64,000 nt of DNA from the NCBI RefSeq assembly GCF_030323145.1, contig NZ_CP100470.1, forward strand, positions 1,364,001-1,428,000, given 5' to 3'. Under the pieces are notes generated by a model, which did no database searches, was not told the DNA's origin, and saw nothing but the letters and a program-made list of their open reading frames with translations. Below are positions 19,247 to 27,599 of the stretch, piece by piece (the first letter of the stretch is position 1; each line of letters begins with the position of its first letter). Both the position numbers and the translations under genes were made by a program. This DNA is from Mesorhizobium sp. C432A (GTDB lineage: Bacteria; Pseudomonadota; Alphaproteobacteria; Rhizobiales; Rhizobiaceae).

Positions 19247-20781
19247 GCGGCGCTCCGTTGCCGGCCGTCATCGGCAAGCGATGCCAGGACCATGATGTTT
19301 TCTTCGGTCATTTCCGCGCCGGTGACCTCGCCGGTGATGCGTCCCTCGCGTACGATCAGCACCCGGTCGCAGACACCGATCAGTTCCGGCAGTTCCGACG
19401 AGATGACCACGATGCCGACGCCGTCGCGCGCCAGCTTGCGCAGGATCCGGTGGATTTCGGCCTTGGCGCCGACATCGACGCCGCGCGTCGGCTCGTCGAG
19501 GAAGATCACTTTCGGGTCGACCGACAGCATCTTGGCGATCGCCACCTTCTGCTGGTTGCCACCCGAGAGCGTCGAAACCGGCTGGCCGACGTGGCCGCAT
19601 TTCAGCGACAGCTGCCTGCCGATGGTTTCCGCCCGCTGCTTCTCGTGGCGGTCGTTGATGAGGCCGAAGCGCGTCGAGATCCGATCCACCGCCAGCGCCG
19701 AGATGTTGGCGGCGATCGACATGTCGAGGAACAAGCCGTCGCCCTTGCGGTCCTCGGAGAGGTAGACGATGCCGGCGGCGATGCTGTCGCCATAATGGGC
19801 CAGCGACAGCGGCTTGCCATGCAGGCTGACATTGCCGGTCACCTGACCCTCCAGCCGGCAGATACCCCGAACGATCTCGCTGCGACCGGCGCCGATCAGG
19901 CCGCCAATGCCGAGGATTTCGCCCTTGCGCAACTGGAAGCTGATGTCGCGGAAGGTGGTCGTCTCGCAGAGGTTGCTGACCTCGAGCAGAATTTCCTCGG
20001 ACTGCTCGTCGCCGCGCAGCTTCTCGGGATAGAGGCTGTCGATGACGCGGCCGACCATGGACGCCACGACCTGTTCTGGCGTCGTCGCCGATATGTCGAG
20101 CGTGGTGATGTACTGGCCGTCGCGCAGCACCGTGACGCGGTCGCAGTTTTCGAAGATTTCGGCCATGCGGTGCGAGATGTAGATGATGCCGATGCCTTCG
20201 CCGGCAAGCTGGTGGATGATCTCGAACAGCTTCTTGGCCTCGCGCTCGGTCAGCGCGGCGGTCGGCTCGTCGAAGATGAGGATGCGGCAATCGAGCGTCA
20301 GCGCCTTGGCGATCTCGACCAGCTGCTGCTGGGAGATCGACAGGCTGCGCACCATCGCGGTCGGATCGATGTTGCCAAGTCGCGCCAGGATGGCTGTCGC
20401 ACGTTTCTCGAGGTCGCGGTAATTCATCAGCAGCGCCTTGCTGGCGTTGGTGATCGACATGAAGATGTTTTCGGCCACCGAGACATCGGGGCAGAGCGCG
20501 ATCTCCTGATGAACGAAGCCGATGCCGAGCTTTTGCGCCGCCAGCGGCGAGGGGATCGAAACGGAGCGGCCATCGATCTGGATGTCGCCGCTGTCGGGCG
20601 GCAGTATGCCGTCGATCACCTTCATCAACGTCGACTTGCCGGCGCCGTTCTCGCCGGCAATGGCGTGGATTTCGGCGGCGCGCAGCTCGAAACCAACATC
20701 GCGCAACGCACGGACAGGGCCGAACGATTTGCGGAGGCCGGATATTTTGAGGAGGGCCGGGATTTCCACTTGTGTGCTCAC
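19243..20781 (-). CDS. ABC sugar transporter ATP-binding protein (RbsA-like, fused double domain)
   Basis: A 512-residue protein with two nucleotide-binding domains. The first has GENGAGKSTLMK, LSISQQQLVEIAKAL (weak signature) and RILIFDEPTAAL. The second has a degenerate Walker A (GLIGAGRSE) and a strong signature LSGGNQQKVAIAK followed by VIFLDEPTRGVD, as is normal for RbsA-type proteins. The start is GTG at 20781. It lies 58 bases after the binding-protein gene. Confidence 0.95.
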   Translation of the reverse strand: MSTQVEIPALLKISGLRKSFGPVRALRDVGFELRAAEIHAIAGENGAGKSTLMKVIDGILPPDSGDIQIDGRSVSIPSPLAAQKLGIGFVHQEIALCPDVSVAENIFMSITNASKALLMNYRDLEKRATAILARLGNIDPTAMVRSLSISQQQLVEIAKALTLDCRILIFDEPTAALTEREAKKLFEIIHQLAGEGIGIIYISHRMAEIFENCDRVTVLRDGQYITTLDISATTPEQVVASMVGRVIDSLYPEKLRGDEQSEEILLEVSNLCETTTFRDISFQLRKGEILGIGGLIGAGRSEIVRGICRLEGQVTGNVSLHGKPLSLAHYGDSIAAGIVYLSEDRKGDGLFLDMSIAANISALAVDRISTRFGLINDRHEKQRAETIGRQLSLKCGHVGQPVSTLSGGNQQKVAIAKMLSVDPKVIFLDEPTRGVDVGAKAEIHRILRKLARDGVGIVVISSELPELIGVCDRVLIVREGRITGEVTGAEMTEENIMVLASLADDGRQRSAA

Positions 20782-20839
20782 CTGCTCAGGGAGGGATAAG
20801 GCAACCGCGCCGGATGGCGCGATTGCCTGATGGACGCGA

Positions 20840-21853
20840 TTAGCTGGGATCGCGGCCCTGCATGTACTTGTTCAGGTCGAACGAGTCGGCATTCTCCTTG
20901 GTGATGACGGCAAAGCCGTTATCGGCGAAGGGGATGCTCATCGGGTTGTGGCCCGACGTCTTGTAGTCGTTGAACGGGTCGATCAGTTCCGGATGCGCCG
21001 CCATGAAGGTGGCGACGAAGCCGAGATAACCCTGCATTCCCTGGTTCGGGCTCAGCGCCATGTGGATGTTGCCGGCCTTGATCTGCTCTAGCGTCGCCGG
21101 GGTGATGTCGGCGTGCATGATCAGCACCTTGGCCTTGGCTTCGAGAACGGCCGCGACCGCGCCTTCGGCTGAACCGGCTTCCGGAATCCAAAGCGCCTTG
21201 AGGTTCGGGTTGGCTTGCAGCATCGAGGCCACCGCCTTGTTGGCGACATTGGCGTCCTGGTTAGAGGCCTGGCGTCCGACCAGCTTCATCTTCGGATAGT
21301 TCTTGGCGAGATAGTCGATTAAGGCGGTGACGCGCAGATCGTGGTTGCTCTGGCCGGGGTTCTCAAGCACGCCATATTCGGCGTCGTCGCCGACCTGCTT
21401 GACGATCTCCTCGGCGGCAAACTTGGCTTCCGCCAGATTGTCCGAGGTGATGTAGGAGACGCGCTTGGATTTTGGCGAGTCGGCGGCGAAGGTGACGACG
21501 GTGGTGCCGTTCTCGATGGCGCGGTTGATCGGCTCGATGAACGGATCGGCCTGCATCGGGTGCAGCAGCACGCCGGCCGGCTTCTTGATCAGATCCTGTT
21601 CGAAGGAAGCGATCTGCTTGGCGATGTCATAGTCCGGCGTGCCCGAAAACACTGTCTTGCAGCCCATCGCCGCAGCCGCCTGCTTGAAGCCCTGATAGAC
21701 CGGCACCCAATAGGGATGCGCGGAGACCATGACGTTCATCACGTAGGTCTCATCCGGCTTGCACTGAAACTTGCTCTCTGCCGACGCTGGCATCGCCAGG
21801 GTCAACGTCATCACGGCGGCGCTCAGCGCGCCCACCAGCCCAATCCTGTTCAT
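20840..21853 (-). CDS. ABC sugar transporter substrate-binding protein
   Basis: A 337-residue periplasmic binding protein of the RbsB type. A Sec signal peptide ends at about MPASAES, and the mature part begins with two-lobe ligand-binding sequence (VMVSAHPYWVPVYQGFKQAA). Cys residues in FQCKPDE and MGCKTVF could pair. The ATG at 21853 has a strong GGAGGAGA. First gene of the nine-gene operon, 56 bases after the downstream operator. Confidence 0.94.
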   Translation of the reverse strand: MNRIGLVGALSAAVMTLTLAMPASAESKFQCKPDETYVMNVMVSAHPYWVPVYQGFKQAAAAMGCKTVFSGTPDYDIAKQIASFEQDLIKKPAGVLLHPMQADPFIEPINRAIENGTTVVTFAADSPKSKRVSYITSDNLAEAKFAAEEIVKQVGDDAEYGVLENPGQSNHDLRVTALIDYLAKNYPKMKLVGRQASNQDANVANKAVASMLQANPNLKALWIPEAGSAEGAVAAVLEAKAKVLIMHADITPATLEQIKAGNIHMALSPNQGMQGYLGFVATFMAAHPELIDPFNDYKTSGHNPMSIPFADNGFAVITKENADSFDLNKYMQGRDPS

Positions 21854-21908
21854 TCTCTCCTCCGGGTTCCCCGACGATGAAAGCCTCGTCGCATCAGCTT
21901 TGCAAGAA

Positions 21909-21925
21909 ATTTCATAAAATGAAAT
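21909..21925. promoter_or_regulatory. Operator 1: ATTTCA-N5-TGAAAT
   Basis: A perfect 6+6 inverted repeat with 5-base spacer, located just downstream of the -10 element at 21938-21943 of the minus-strand promoter. An identical pair of half-sites occurs at 21981-21997. Likely bound by the operon's SorC-type regulator; inferred from position. Confidence 0.65.
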
Positions 21926-21937
21926 CTCTGGCGGGGT

Positions 21938-21966
21938 TGAATACGGCGGGATTTGTGCCATGTCAA
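21938..21966 (-). promoter_or_regulatory. Promoter of the nine-gene sugar operon
   Basis: On the minus strand, TTGACA (21966-21961) and TATTCA (21943-21938) are separated by exactly 17 bases. The promoter lies between the two operator copies, about 85 bases upstream of the binding-protein ATG. Confidence 0.65.
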
Positions 21967-21980
21967 TGATGGCGAACGAA

Positions 21981-21997
21981 ATTTCAGTATGTGAAAT
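21981..21997. promoter_or_regulatory. Operator 2: ATTTCA-N5-TGAAAT
   Basis: Same half-sites as operator 1 with a different 5-base spacer, located just upstream of the -35 element. Centre-to-centre distance to operator 1 is 72 bases, close to seven helical turns, which would place both on one face of the DNA. The rest of 21854-22213 shows no gene. Confidence 0.65.
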
Positions 21998-22213
21998 ATC
22001 TTGCAGGTAGAGTGGGGTGGATGCGAAGTCGGCGTTATCGCCAAGCGGTTGCATCATTAGTGCCCGTGACGAGCGACCTGAACACAGGACGTCCGATCTC
22101 GGCGTCTGGATGATTAGGGGGCCAGCTCTGTTTTCTCATAAGATACAATTCTTGCGTGTTGAAGCAACGCCGGAGTTCTCCTATCGTCGCCGCAATTTTC
22201 GGGGGAATTCGAC

Positions 22214-22744
22214 ATGCCTTTCCTGATTGCTATTCTCGGCGTGCTGGGAGCCGGGGCGTTCTGGTGGTATCGCATGAAGGCCATGAACGAAGCCGCGCGC
22301 GAGGTCGCCGACGTCGTCGGCCGCGTCCAGGGCAACATAAGGCGCAAGAAGCTGCGCAAGCAGGCGGCGCTGTCGCCGCTGACGGCGATCGACGATCCGG
22401 TGGTGGCGGCGGCAACGCTGATCACCGCACTGGCAGCGGAGCACGGCCCGATCCTGCCGAAGCGTGAAACGGTCATCCGCGAGGTGATCTCGCAGATTGC
22501 GGACAACCAGAAGAAGACCGATGAAGCCGTCGTCTACGCCAAATGGGCCGCGGCGCAGATCGACGACCCGACGATCGTCATCGACAAACTGGCGCCCTTC
22601 CTGCGCGAGCGCCTCGATCCGCATGAGCGCGAAGATCTGCTGCAGATGCTGGATCGTGTTGCCAAGAGCGGCGAGCAGAGTTTCAAGGTCGCCGACCAAC
22701 GCATGCTGCGACTGCGGCAGAAGCTGGGTTTCGAGGTCAACTGA
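22214..22744 (+). CDS. Membrane-anchored TerB-like protein
   Basis: A 176-residue protein with one N-terminal membrane segment (MPFLIAILGVLGAGAFWWYR). A helical domain follows in which AAATLITALAAEHGPI and LRERLDPHEREDLLQMLDRVA resemble the TerB/DjlA fold. The TerB label is tentative. No obvious partner: it lies 16 bases before plsY on the same strand. Confidence 0.7.
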   Translation: MPFLIAILGVLGAGAFWWYRMKAMNEAAREVADVVGRVQGNIRRKKLRKQAALSPLTAIDDPVVAAATLITALAAEHGPILPKRETVIREVISQIADNQKKTDEAVVYAKWAAAQIDDPTIVIDKLAPFLRERLDPHEREDLLQMLDRVAKSGEQSFKVADQRMLRLRQKLGFEVN

Positions 22745-23174
22745 GAAACAGCCCGGGCGCATGTCATTCTGGATAGCGAGCGTGGTAGGATCGGCTGCCG
22801 CTTACCTTATCGGCTCTACGCCTGCCGGCTATCTGGCGGGGAAACTGCTTAAGGGCATCGATATCCGGGAGCACGGCTCCAAGCCCACCGGTGCGACAAA
22901 TGTATTGCGCACACTCGGGAAATGGCCAGCATTGGTGGTGCTTCTGGTGGACGTGCTGAAAGGGGCGGCAGCGGTCATCTTTGCCCGTTGGTTTTGTTTC
23001 TGGTCTTCCGCAACGCCGCCGTCGGCAATATCTGATATGCCCGTTTGGGCTCCTCGGGTTGTATGCCTGGCCGGACTCGCTGTTTTGCTTGGGCATAGCC
23101 GTTCGATCTGGCTGAATTTCACCGGCGGCAAATCGGCTGCGACGGGGTTGGGTGTTTTGTTGGCGATGTCCTGG

Positions 23175-24512
23175 GGTAGTGTGCTGAGAGTTCTGCAAAT
23201 TCGCTGAGAGAGGGCGGTCATGGCAGGCTGGTGATGTTCAACGTCACCGATTCCTGGAAGGAACGCCACCATGACCAAGACAGAAGGTAAATCGACCAGC
23301 GCTGCCGTCAAAGACATTCTGCTTTCGAACCCGGAGGGGCTGCACGAAGTGATCCGTGCGGTAATGCAGGAGGTTCTCGAGGCCGAGATGGAGGAGGCGC
23401 TGGGTGCTTCGAAGGGCGAACGCACGCCTGAGCGCCTTGGGTATCGCTCGGGTTACTACGGCCGCACCCTGGTCACCCGGGTGGGCAAGCTTGAGCTGCG
23501 GGTTCCACAGGACCGGGCGGGTCACTTCTCCACCGAACTGTTCGAGCGCTACCAGCGTTCGGAGCGGGCCTTGGTGGCGACGCTTGCGGAGATGTATGTG
23601 CAGGGCGTGTCGACCCGCAAGGTCAAGGCGATCACGGAAGAGCTGTGCGGTCATGCGTTCTCGGCTTCGTCGATCTCGGCCATCAACAAGCGCTTGGACG
23701 AGAGCCTGAAGGCGTTTGCCGAACGACCGCTTCAGGAGCCATTCCCCTACCTCATTCTCGATGCCCGCTACGAGAAAGTGCGCGAAGCCGGCATCGTGAT
23801 GAGCCAGGCGGTGCTGATCGCGGTCGGCATCGACTGGGACGGAAGGCGCCAGATCCTGGCCGTGGAGATGGCCAATCGCGAGAGCCGCTCGGCCTGGAAG
23901 GACTTCCTCGTCGGCTTGAAACGACGCGGTCTCAAGGGCGTCGAACTGGCCGTGTCCGACGACCATGCCGGCCTGGTCGCGGCGATCGGCGAGGTGATCC
24001 CGGAAGCAGCATGGCAGCGCTGCTACGTCCACTTCCTCAGGAACGCGCTCGATCACCTGCCCAGGAAGCACGGCGACGATTGTCTGCAGGAACTGCGCTG
24101 GCTCTACGACCGGCGCGATCTCGCCGAGGCCAAGGCCGATCTCGCCGCGTGGCTGTCCAAATGGTCCGCCCGCTACCCGCGGCTGACCACCTGGGCGGAA
24201 GAAGCCATAGAACAGACGCTGACTTTCTTCCGGCTGCCGCGTCAGCATCACAAGCACCTCAAGTCCACCAACATGCTTGAACGGCTCAACGAGGAAATCC
24301 GCCGGCGCACCTATGTCGTGCGCATCTTCCCGAACGCCGAAAGCTGCCTGCGCCTGGTCAGGGCGCTGGCCGTCGAAACCAACGAAAACTGGATGGAGGC
24401 CAACCGCTATATCAACATGGATGATCTGCGCGAGCACAAGAAGCTCGCTCTACGCCAAGCCGCATGACCAGTTTCATGATCGCCCATTTTGCAGAACTTG
24501 ACGCACACAACC
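23175..24512 (+). mobile_element. IS256-family insertion sequence inside plsY
   Basis: A complete element of 1338 bp with imperfect terminal inverted repeats. The left end is GGTAGTGTGCTGAGAGTTCT and on; the complement of the right end is GGTTGTGTGCGTCAAGTTCT and on; both then share GCAAA. It is flanked by the 8-bp direct repeat TGTCCTGG (23167-23174 and 24513-24520), the duplication size normal for IS256. The intact ends and target repeat suggest recent insertion. Confidence 0.95.
23271..24467 (+). CDS. IS256-family (Mutator-type) transposase
   Basis: A 398-residue DDE transposase, full length. The catalytic residues are in LILDARYEKVRE (D), VSDDHAGLVAAIG (D) and TNMLERLNEEIRRRT (E), and the family's conserved CYVHFLRNALDHLP is intact. 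The start is the ATG at 23271 with GGAAGGA upstream. No sign of decay, so the element may still be mobile. Confidence 0.97.
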   Translation: MTKTEGKSTSAAVKDILLSNPEGLHEVIRAVMQEVLEAEMEEALGASKGERTPERLGYRSGYYGRTLVTRVGKLELRVPQDRAGHFSTELFERYQRSERALVATLAEMYVQGVSTRKVKAITEELCGHAFSASSISAINKRLDESLKAFAERPLQEPFPYLILDARYEKVREAGIVMSQAVLIAVGIDWDGRRQILAVEMANRESRSAWKDFLVGLKRRGLKGVELAVSDDHAGLVAAIGEVIPEAAWQRCYVHFLRNALDHLPRKHGDDCLQELRWLYDRRDLAEAKADLAAWLSKWSARYPRLTTWAEEAIEQTLTFFRLPRQHHKHLKSTNMLERLNEEIRRRTYVVRIFPNAESCLRLVRALAVETNENWMEANRYINMDDLREHKKLALRQAA

Positions 24513-24767
24513 TGTCCTGGCCTGTGGGTCTAGGCGCGGCGACGGCATTTGCCGTGGTGTTGGCAGTTTCCCGAATTGTGTCCCTGAGTTCGATGCTGGC
24601 GGCGCTCACCGCGATCGCCCTCGTCGGCGGCATGGAACAACCATTGCCCTACCGGTTGCTGGTCATCGCCGGCGGCATCTACGTGATCGTGCGCCACCGC
24701 GCCAACATTGCGCGGCTGATGTCAGGAGCCGAGCCGCGTCTATGACAAAGCGGCACTCATTCCCGGT

Positions 24768-26024
24768 CTAAATCGCCTCACCCTTGAGCAGCCGTGGTGT
24801 GCCGTTGGACAACCCCGACGCCTGGCGGATGAAGAACTCCTTCAGCCTGGGCATCCGTTCGACAAGGCCGAGGCCTATGTCGCGGAGCTGGCGCAGCGGG
24901 CCGATGTCGTTGGAAAACAGCCGGTTCAGCACATCTGTGGTGACGCCCATCTGCACGGTGTCGAAGCGGCGCCATTGCTGGTAACGCTCGAGCACGTCGA
25001 GCGCGCCGATATCCTGTCCCAAGCGATCGGCCTCGACCACCACTTCGGCAAGGGCCGCCACATCCTTGAAGCCGAGATTGAGGCCCTGGCCGGCGATCGG
25101 GTGGATGCCGTGCGCGGCGTCGCCGGCAAGTGCTACGCGCGGGGCGACGAAGGCGCGCGCGATGGTCAGGCCGAGCGGCCAGGCGCGCGGCTTGTCGGTG
25201 ACGCGGATTTCGCCGAGCTTCAGGCCGAAGCGCAATTCAAGCTCCTGCTCGAAGACGAGGTCGTCGCCCGAGACCAGCTTTTCGGCATCCTCGGAACGTT
25301 CGACCCAGACCAGCGACGAACGGTTGGTGCCGTCCTCGGTCGGCTTGAGCGGCAGCGTTGCAAACGGGCCGGCCGGCAGAAAATGCTCTTCGGCGCGGCC
25401 ATTGTGCGGGCGCTCATGCGCCACCGTGCAGACGATGCCGGACTGGCCATATTCCCATTTCACCGTCTTGATGCCGGCCATGTCGCGCAATTTGGAATTG
25501 ACGCCGTCGGCGGCGACCAGCAGCCGCGCCTCAATCGCCGCGCCGTCGGCCAGATGCACGGTGATGCCGGCGCCATTGCCGTCGAACGATGCGACCGCGA
25601 CACCTTCGATGATGTCGATGCCGAGCTTTTGCGCGCGGCGGCGCAAGGCGCCGTTCAGGTCCTTGTTGGCGACCATGTGGGCGAACGGTTCGCCCGGCGC
25701 GACCTCGCCATCGAAGGTGAGAAACACCGGACGCACCGGATCGGCGGTGCGCGAATCGGTGACGATCATCTCGGTGATCGCCTGCGATTGCCCGACGATT
25801 TCCTGCCAGACGCCGAGCTGGTCGAGCATGCGGCAGGCGGCGGCGGCGATCGCCGAGGCGCGGCCATCCTTTTGCCAGACGCCGGGGGGCGCGGCATCGA
25901 CGACGGCGACAGCCAGGCCCGGCCGCGCCTGTTTCAGCGACACTGCGGCCGCGAGGCCGACATAGCCGGCGCCAGCGACCAGCACGTCGAGCGGGGTTTT
26001 TGCGTCCGTGTTGCGGTTCGCCAT
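24768..26024 (-). CDS. UbiH/COQ6-family FAD monooxygenase
   Basis: A 418-residue flavoprotein hydroxylase of the ubiquinone pathway. VLVAGAGYVGLAAAVSLKQ binds the ADP of FAD; the second FAD motif is VALAGDAAHGIHPIAGQGLN. Which ring position it hydroxylates cannot be read from sequence, as alphaproteobacteria use UbiH, UbiF or UbiL variants. The start is the ATG at 26024 behind AAAGGAA; the longer open frame lacks support. Divergent from tesB. Confidence 0.9.
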   Translation of the reverse strand: MANRNTDAKTPLDVLVAGAGYVGLAAAVSLKQARPGLAVAVVDAAPPGVWQKDGRASAIAAAACRMLDQLGVWQEIVGQSQAITEMIVTDSRTADPVRPVFLTFDGEVAPGEPFAHMVANKDLNGALRRRAQKLGIDIIEGVAVASFDGNGAGITVHLADGAAIEARLLVAADGVNSKLRDMAGIKTVKWEYGQSGIVCTVAHERPHNGRAEEHFLPAGPFATLPLKPTEDGTNRSSLVWVERSEDAEKLVSGDDLVFEQELELRFGLKLGEIRVTDKPRAWPLGLTIARAFVAPRVALAGDAAHGIHPIAGQGLNLGFKDVAALAEVVVEADRLGQDIGALDVLERYQQWRRFDTVQMGVTTDVLNRLFSNDIGPLRQLRDIGLGLVERMPRLKEFFIRQASGLSNGTPRLLKGEAI

Positions 26025-26136
26025 GTCAATTCCTTTCGAAGTCTCGACCATCCCCGCCCACTGGGGCATTCCGGCCTTGACTGCCCGCCATTCCTGTCGG
26101 AAACCGCCATAGCATCTTACGGCGAGGTCACGAAGC

Positions 26137-27011
26137 ATGACGGCGGCCATGGACGAGCTTCTCAGCATTCTCGACCTCGAGCAGCTGGAACACAATCTGT
26201 ACCGTGGTCGCAGTCCCAAGCTCGACTGGCAGCGCGTTTTCGGCGGCCAGACCATCGCCCAGGCGCTGGTCGCCGCGCAGCGCACCGTCGAGCCCGAGCG
26301 CCACGTGCATTCGCTGCACGGCTATTTCATGCGGCCCGGCGACACCAAGGTGCCGATCGTCTACGAGGTCGACCGCATCCGCGATGGCGGCTCCTTCACC
26401 ACGCGGCGCGTGGTGGCGATCCAGCACGGCCAGGCGATCTTTTCGCTGGAAGCCTCGTTCCAGCAGGATGAGGTTGGCCTTGAGCATCAGCTGCCGATGC
26501 CGCGCGACGTGCCGCCGCCCGACAGCCTGTTGTCGCAGCGCGAATTGCTGGGCAAGTTCGGCGAGGCGGTGCCGGACGGCATCAAGCGCTATTGGGAGCG
26601 TGACCGGCCGATTGAGATGAAGCCGGTGATGCTGGAGCATTACACCAGCCGCGAAAAGCTGGAGCCGCAGCAGAACATCTGGATCCGCACCACCGGCCCG
26701 GTGCCGGCCGACCGCGGCATCCAGGCGGCGGTGCTTGCCTACCTCTCCGACATGACGCTGCTCGACACCTCGACCTTGCGCACGGCCGCGCCATTTTCGA
26801 CCGCGACATCCAGGCGGCGAGCCTCGACCATGCGATGTGGTTCCATCGCAGCCATCCGCTCGATGACTGGATCCTATACACGCAGGACAGCCCCTCGACG
26901 CAGGGGTCGCGCGGCTTCACCCGCGGCTCGCTGTTTGCCCGCGACGGCACGCTGATCGCCTCGGTTGCCCAGGAAGGCCTGATCCGGCTGAAACGGCCGC
27001 CTGCCGAATAG
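26137..27011 (+). pseudogene. tesB: Acyl-CoA thioesterase II, frameshifted near the 3' end
   Basis: A double-hotdog thioesterase. The N-terminal domain is seen in FGGQTIAQALVAAQRTV and SLHGYFMRPGDTKVPI. After LLDTST near 26780 the frame departs from the family. One extra base there restores AHGRAIFDRDIQAASLDHAM, then WFHR and TRGSLFARDGTLIASVAQEG to a TAG at 27009-27011. The restored length of about 290 residues is normal for TesB. As read, the protein would lose the second hotdog's active-site Asp/Thr region. Sequencing error or real break not resolved. Confidence 0.85.
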
Positions 27012-27129
27012 GCATTTTCGAAAAATTGCCTACTTTTTAATCAGTGACTGTCCGTTGACAGTGCGCACCGTGCCGCCGGGACTCGAGCAATCCGTTTATT
27101 TACAATGAGTTAACACCCTGCTTCGGCAA

Positions 27130-27146
27130 CTGGCACGGAGCTTGAA
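27130..27146 (+). promoter_or_regulatory. Sigma-54 (RpoN) promoter of glnK-amtB
   Basis: CTGGCACGGAGCTTGAA fits the -24/-12 consensus TGGCACG-N4-TTGCA at all but one position. It lies 84 bases before the glnK start. Expected to be activated by NtrC under nitrogen limitation; no NtrC site was identified with confidence. Confidence 0.85.
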
Positions 27147-27223
27147 TCCTGTTGGGCACTCTCCGGGCTTTTTGGGATCGGTGAAGGTGTGCAAACGCGG
27201 GGGACCGCAACAGCAAAGGGTGA

Positions 27224-27568
<345 letters not shown>

Positions 27569-27599
27569 GCGGCGAACACGTATTCCAATGGAGAGTTCA

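Larger units (their letters stand above)
22761..24745 (+). pseudogene. plsY: plsY (acyl-phosphate glycerol-3-phosphate acyltransferase), split by an IS
   Basis: The N-terminal part (22761-23174) has LIGSTPAGYLAGKLLKGIDI, REHGSKPTGATNVLRTLGKW and LNFTGGKSAATGLGVLLAMSW, the PlsY loops that bind glycerol phosphate and acyl phosphate. The C-terminal part continues at 24513-24745 (SWPVGLGAATAFAV to the TGA). Removing the IS and one copy of TGTCCTGG joins the two parts in frame. The wording of the loops resembles cyanobacterial PlsY more than the usual proteobacterial form, suggesting acquisition by transfer. PlsY is normally needed for phospholipid synthesis, so another acyltransferase must exist elsewhere in the genome. 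Confidence 0.9.

Noticed and set aside
27060..27100. Possible NtrC site upstream of the sigma-54 promoter (GTGCGCACCGTGCC)
   Set aside because: Only partial dyad symmetry; does not fit TGCACC-N5-GGTGCA well enough.
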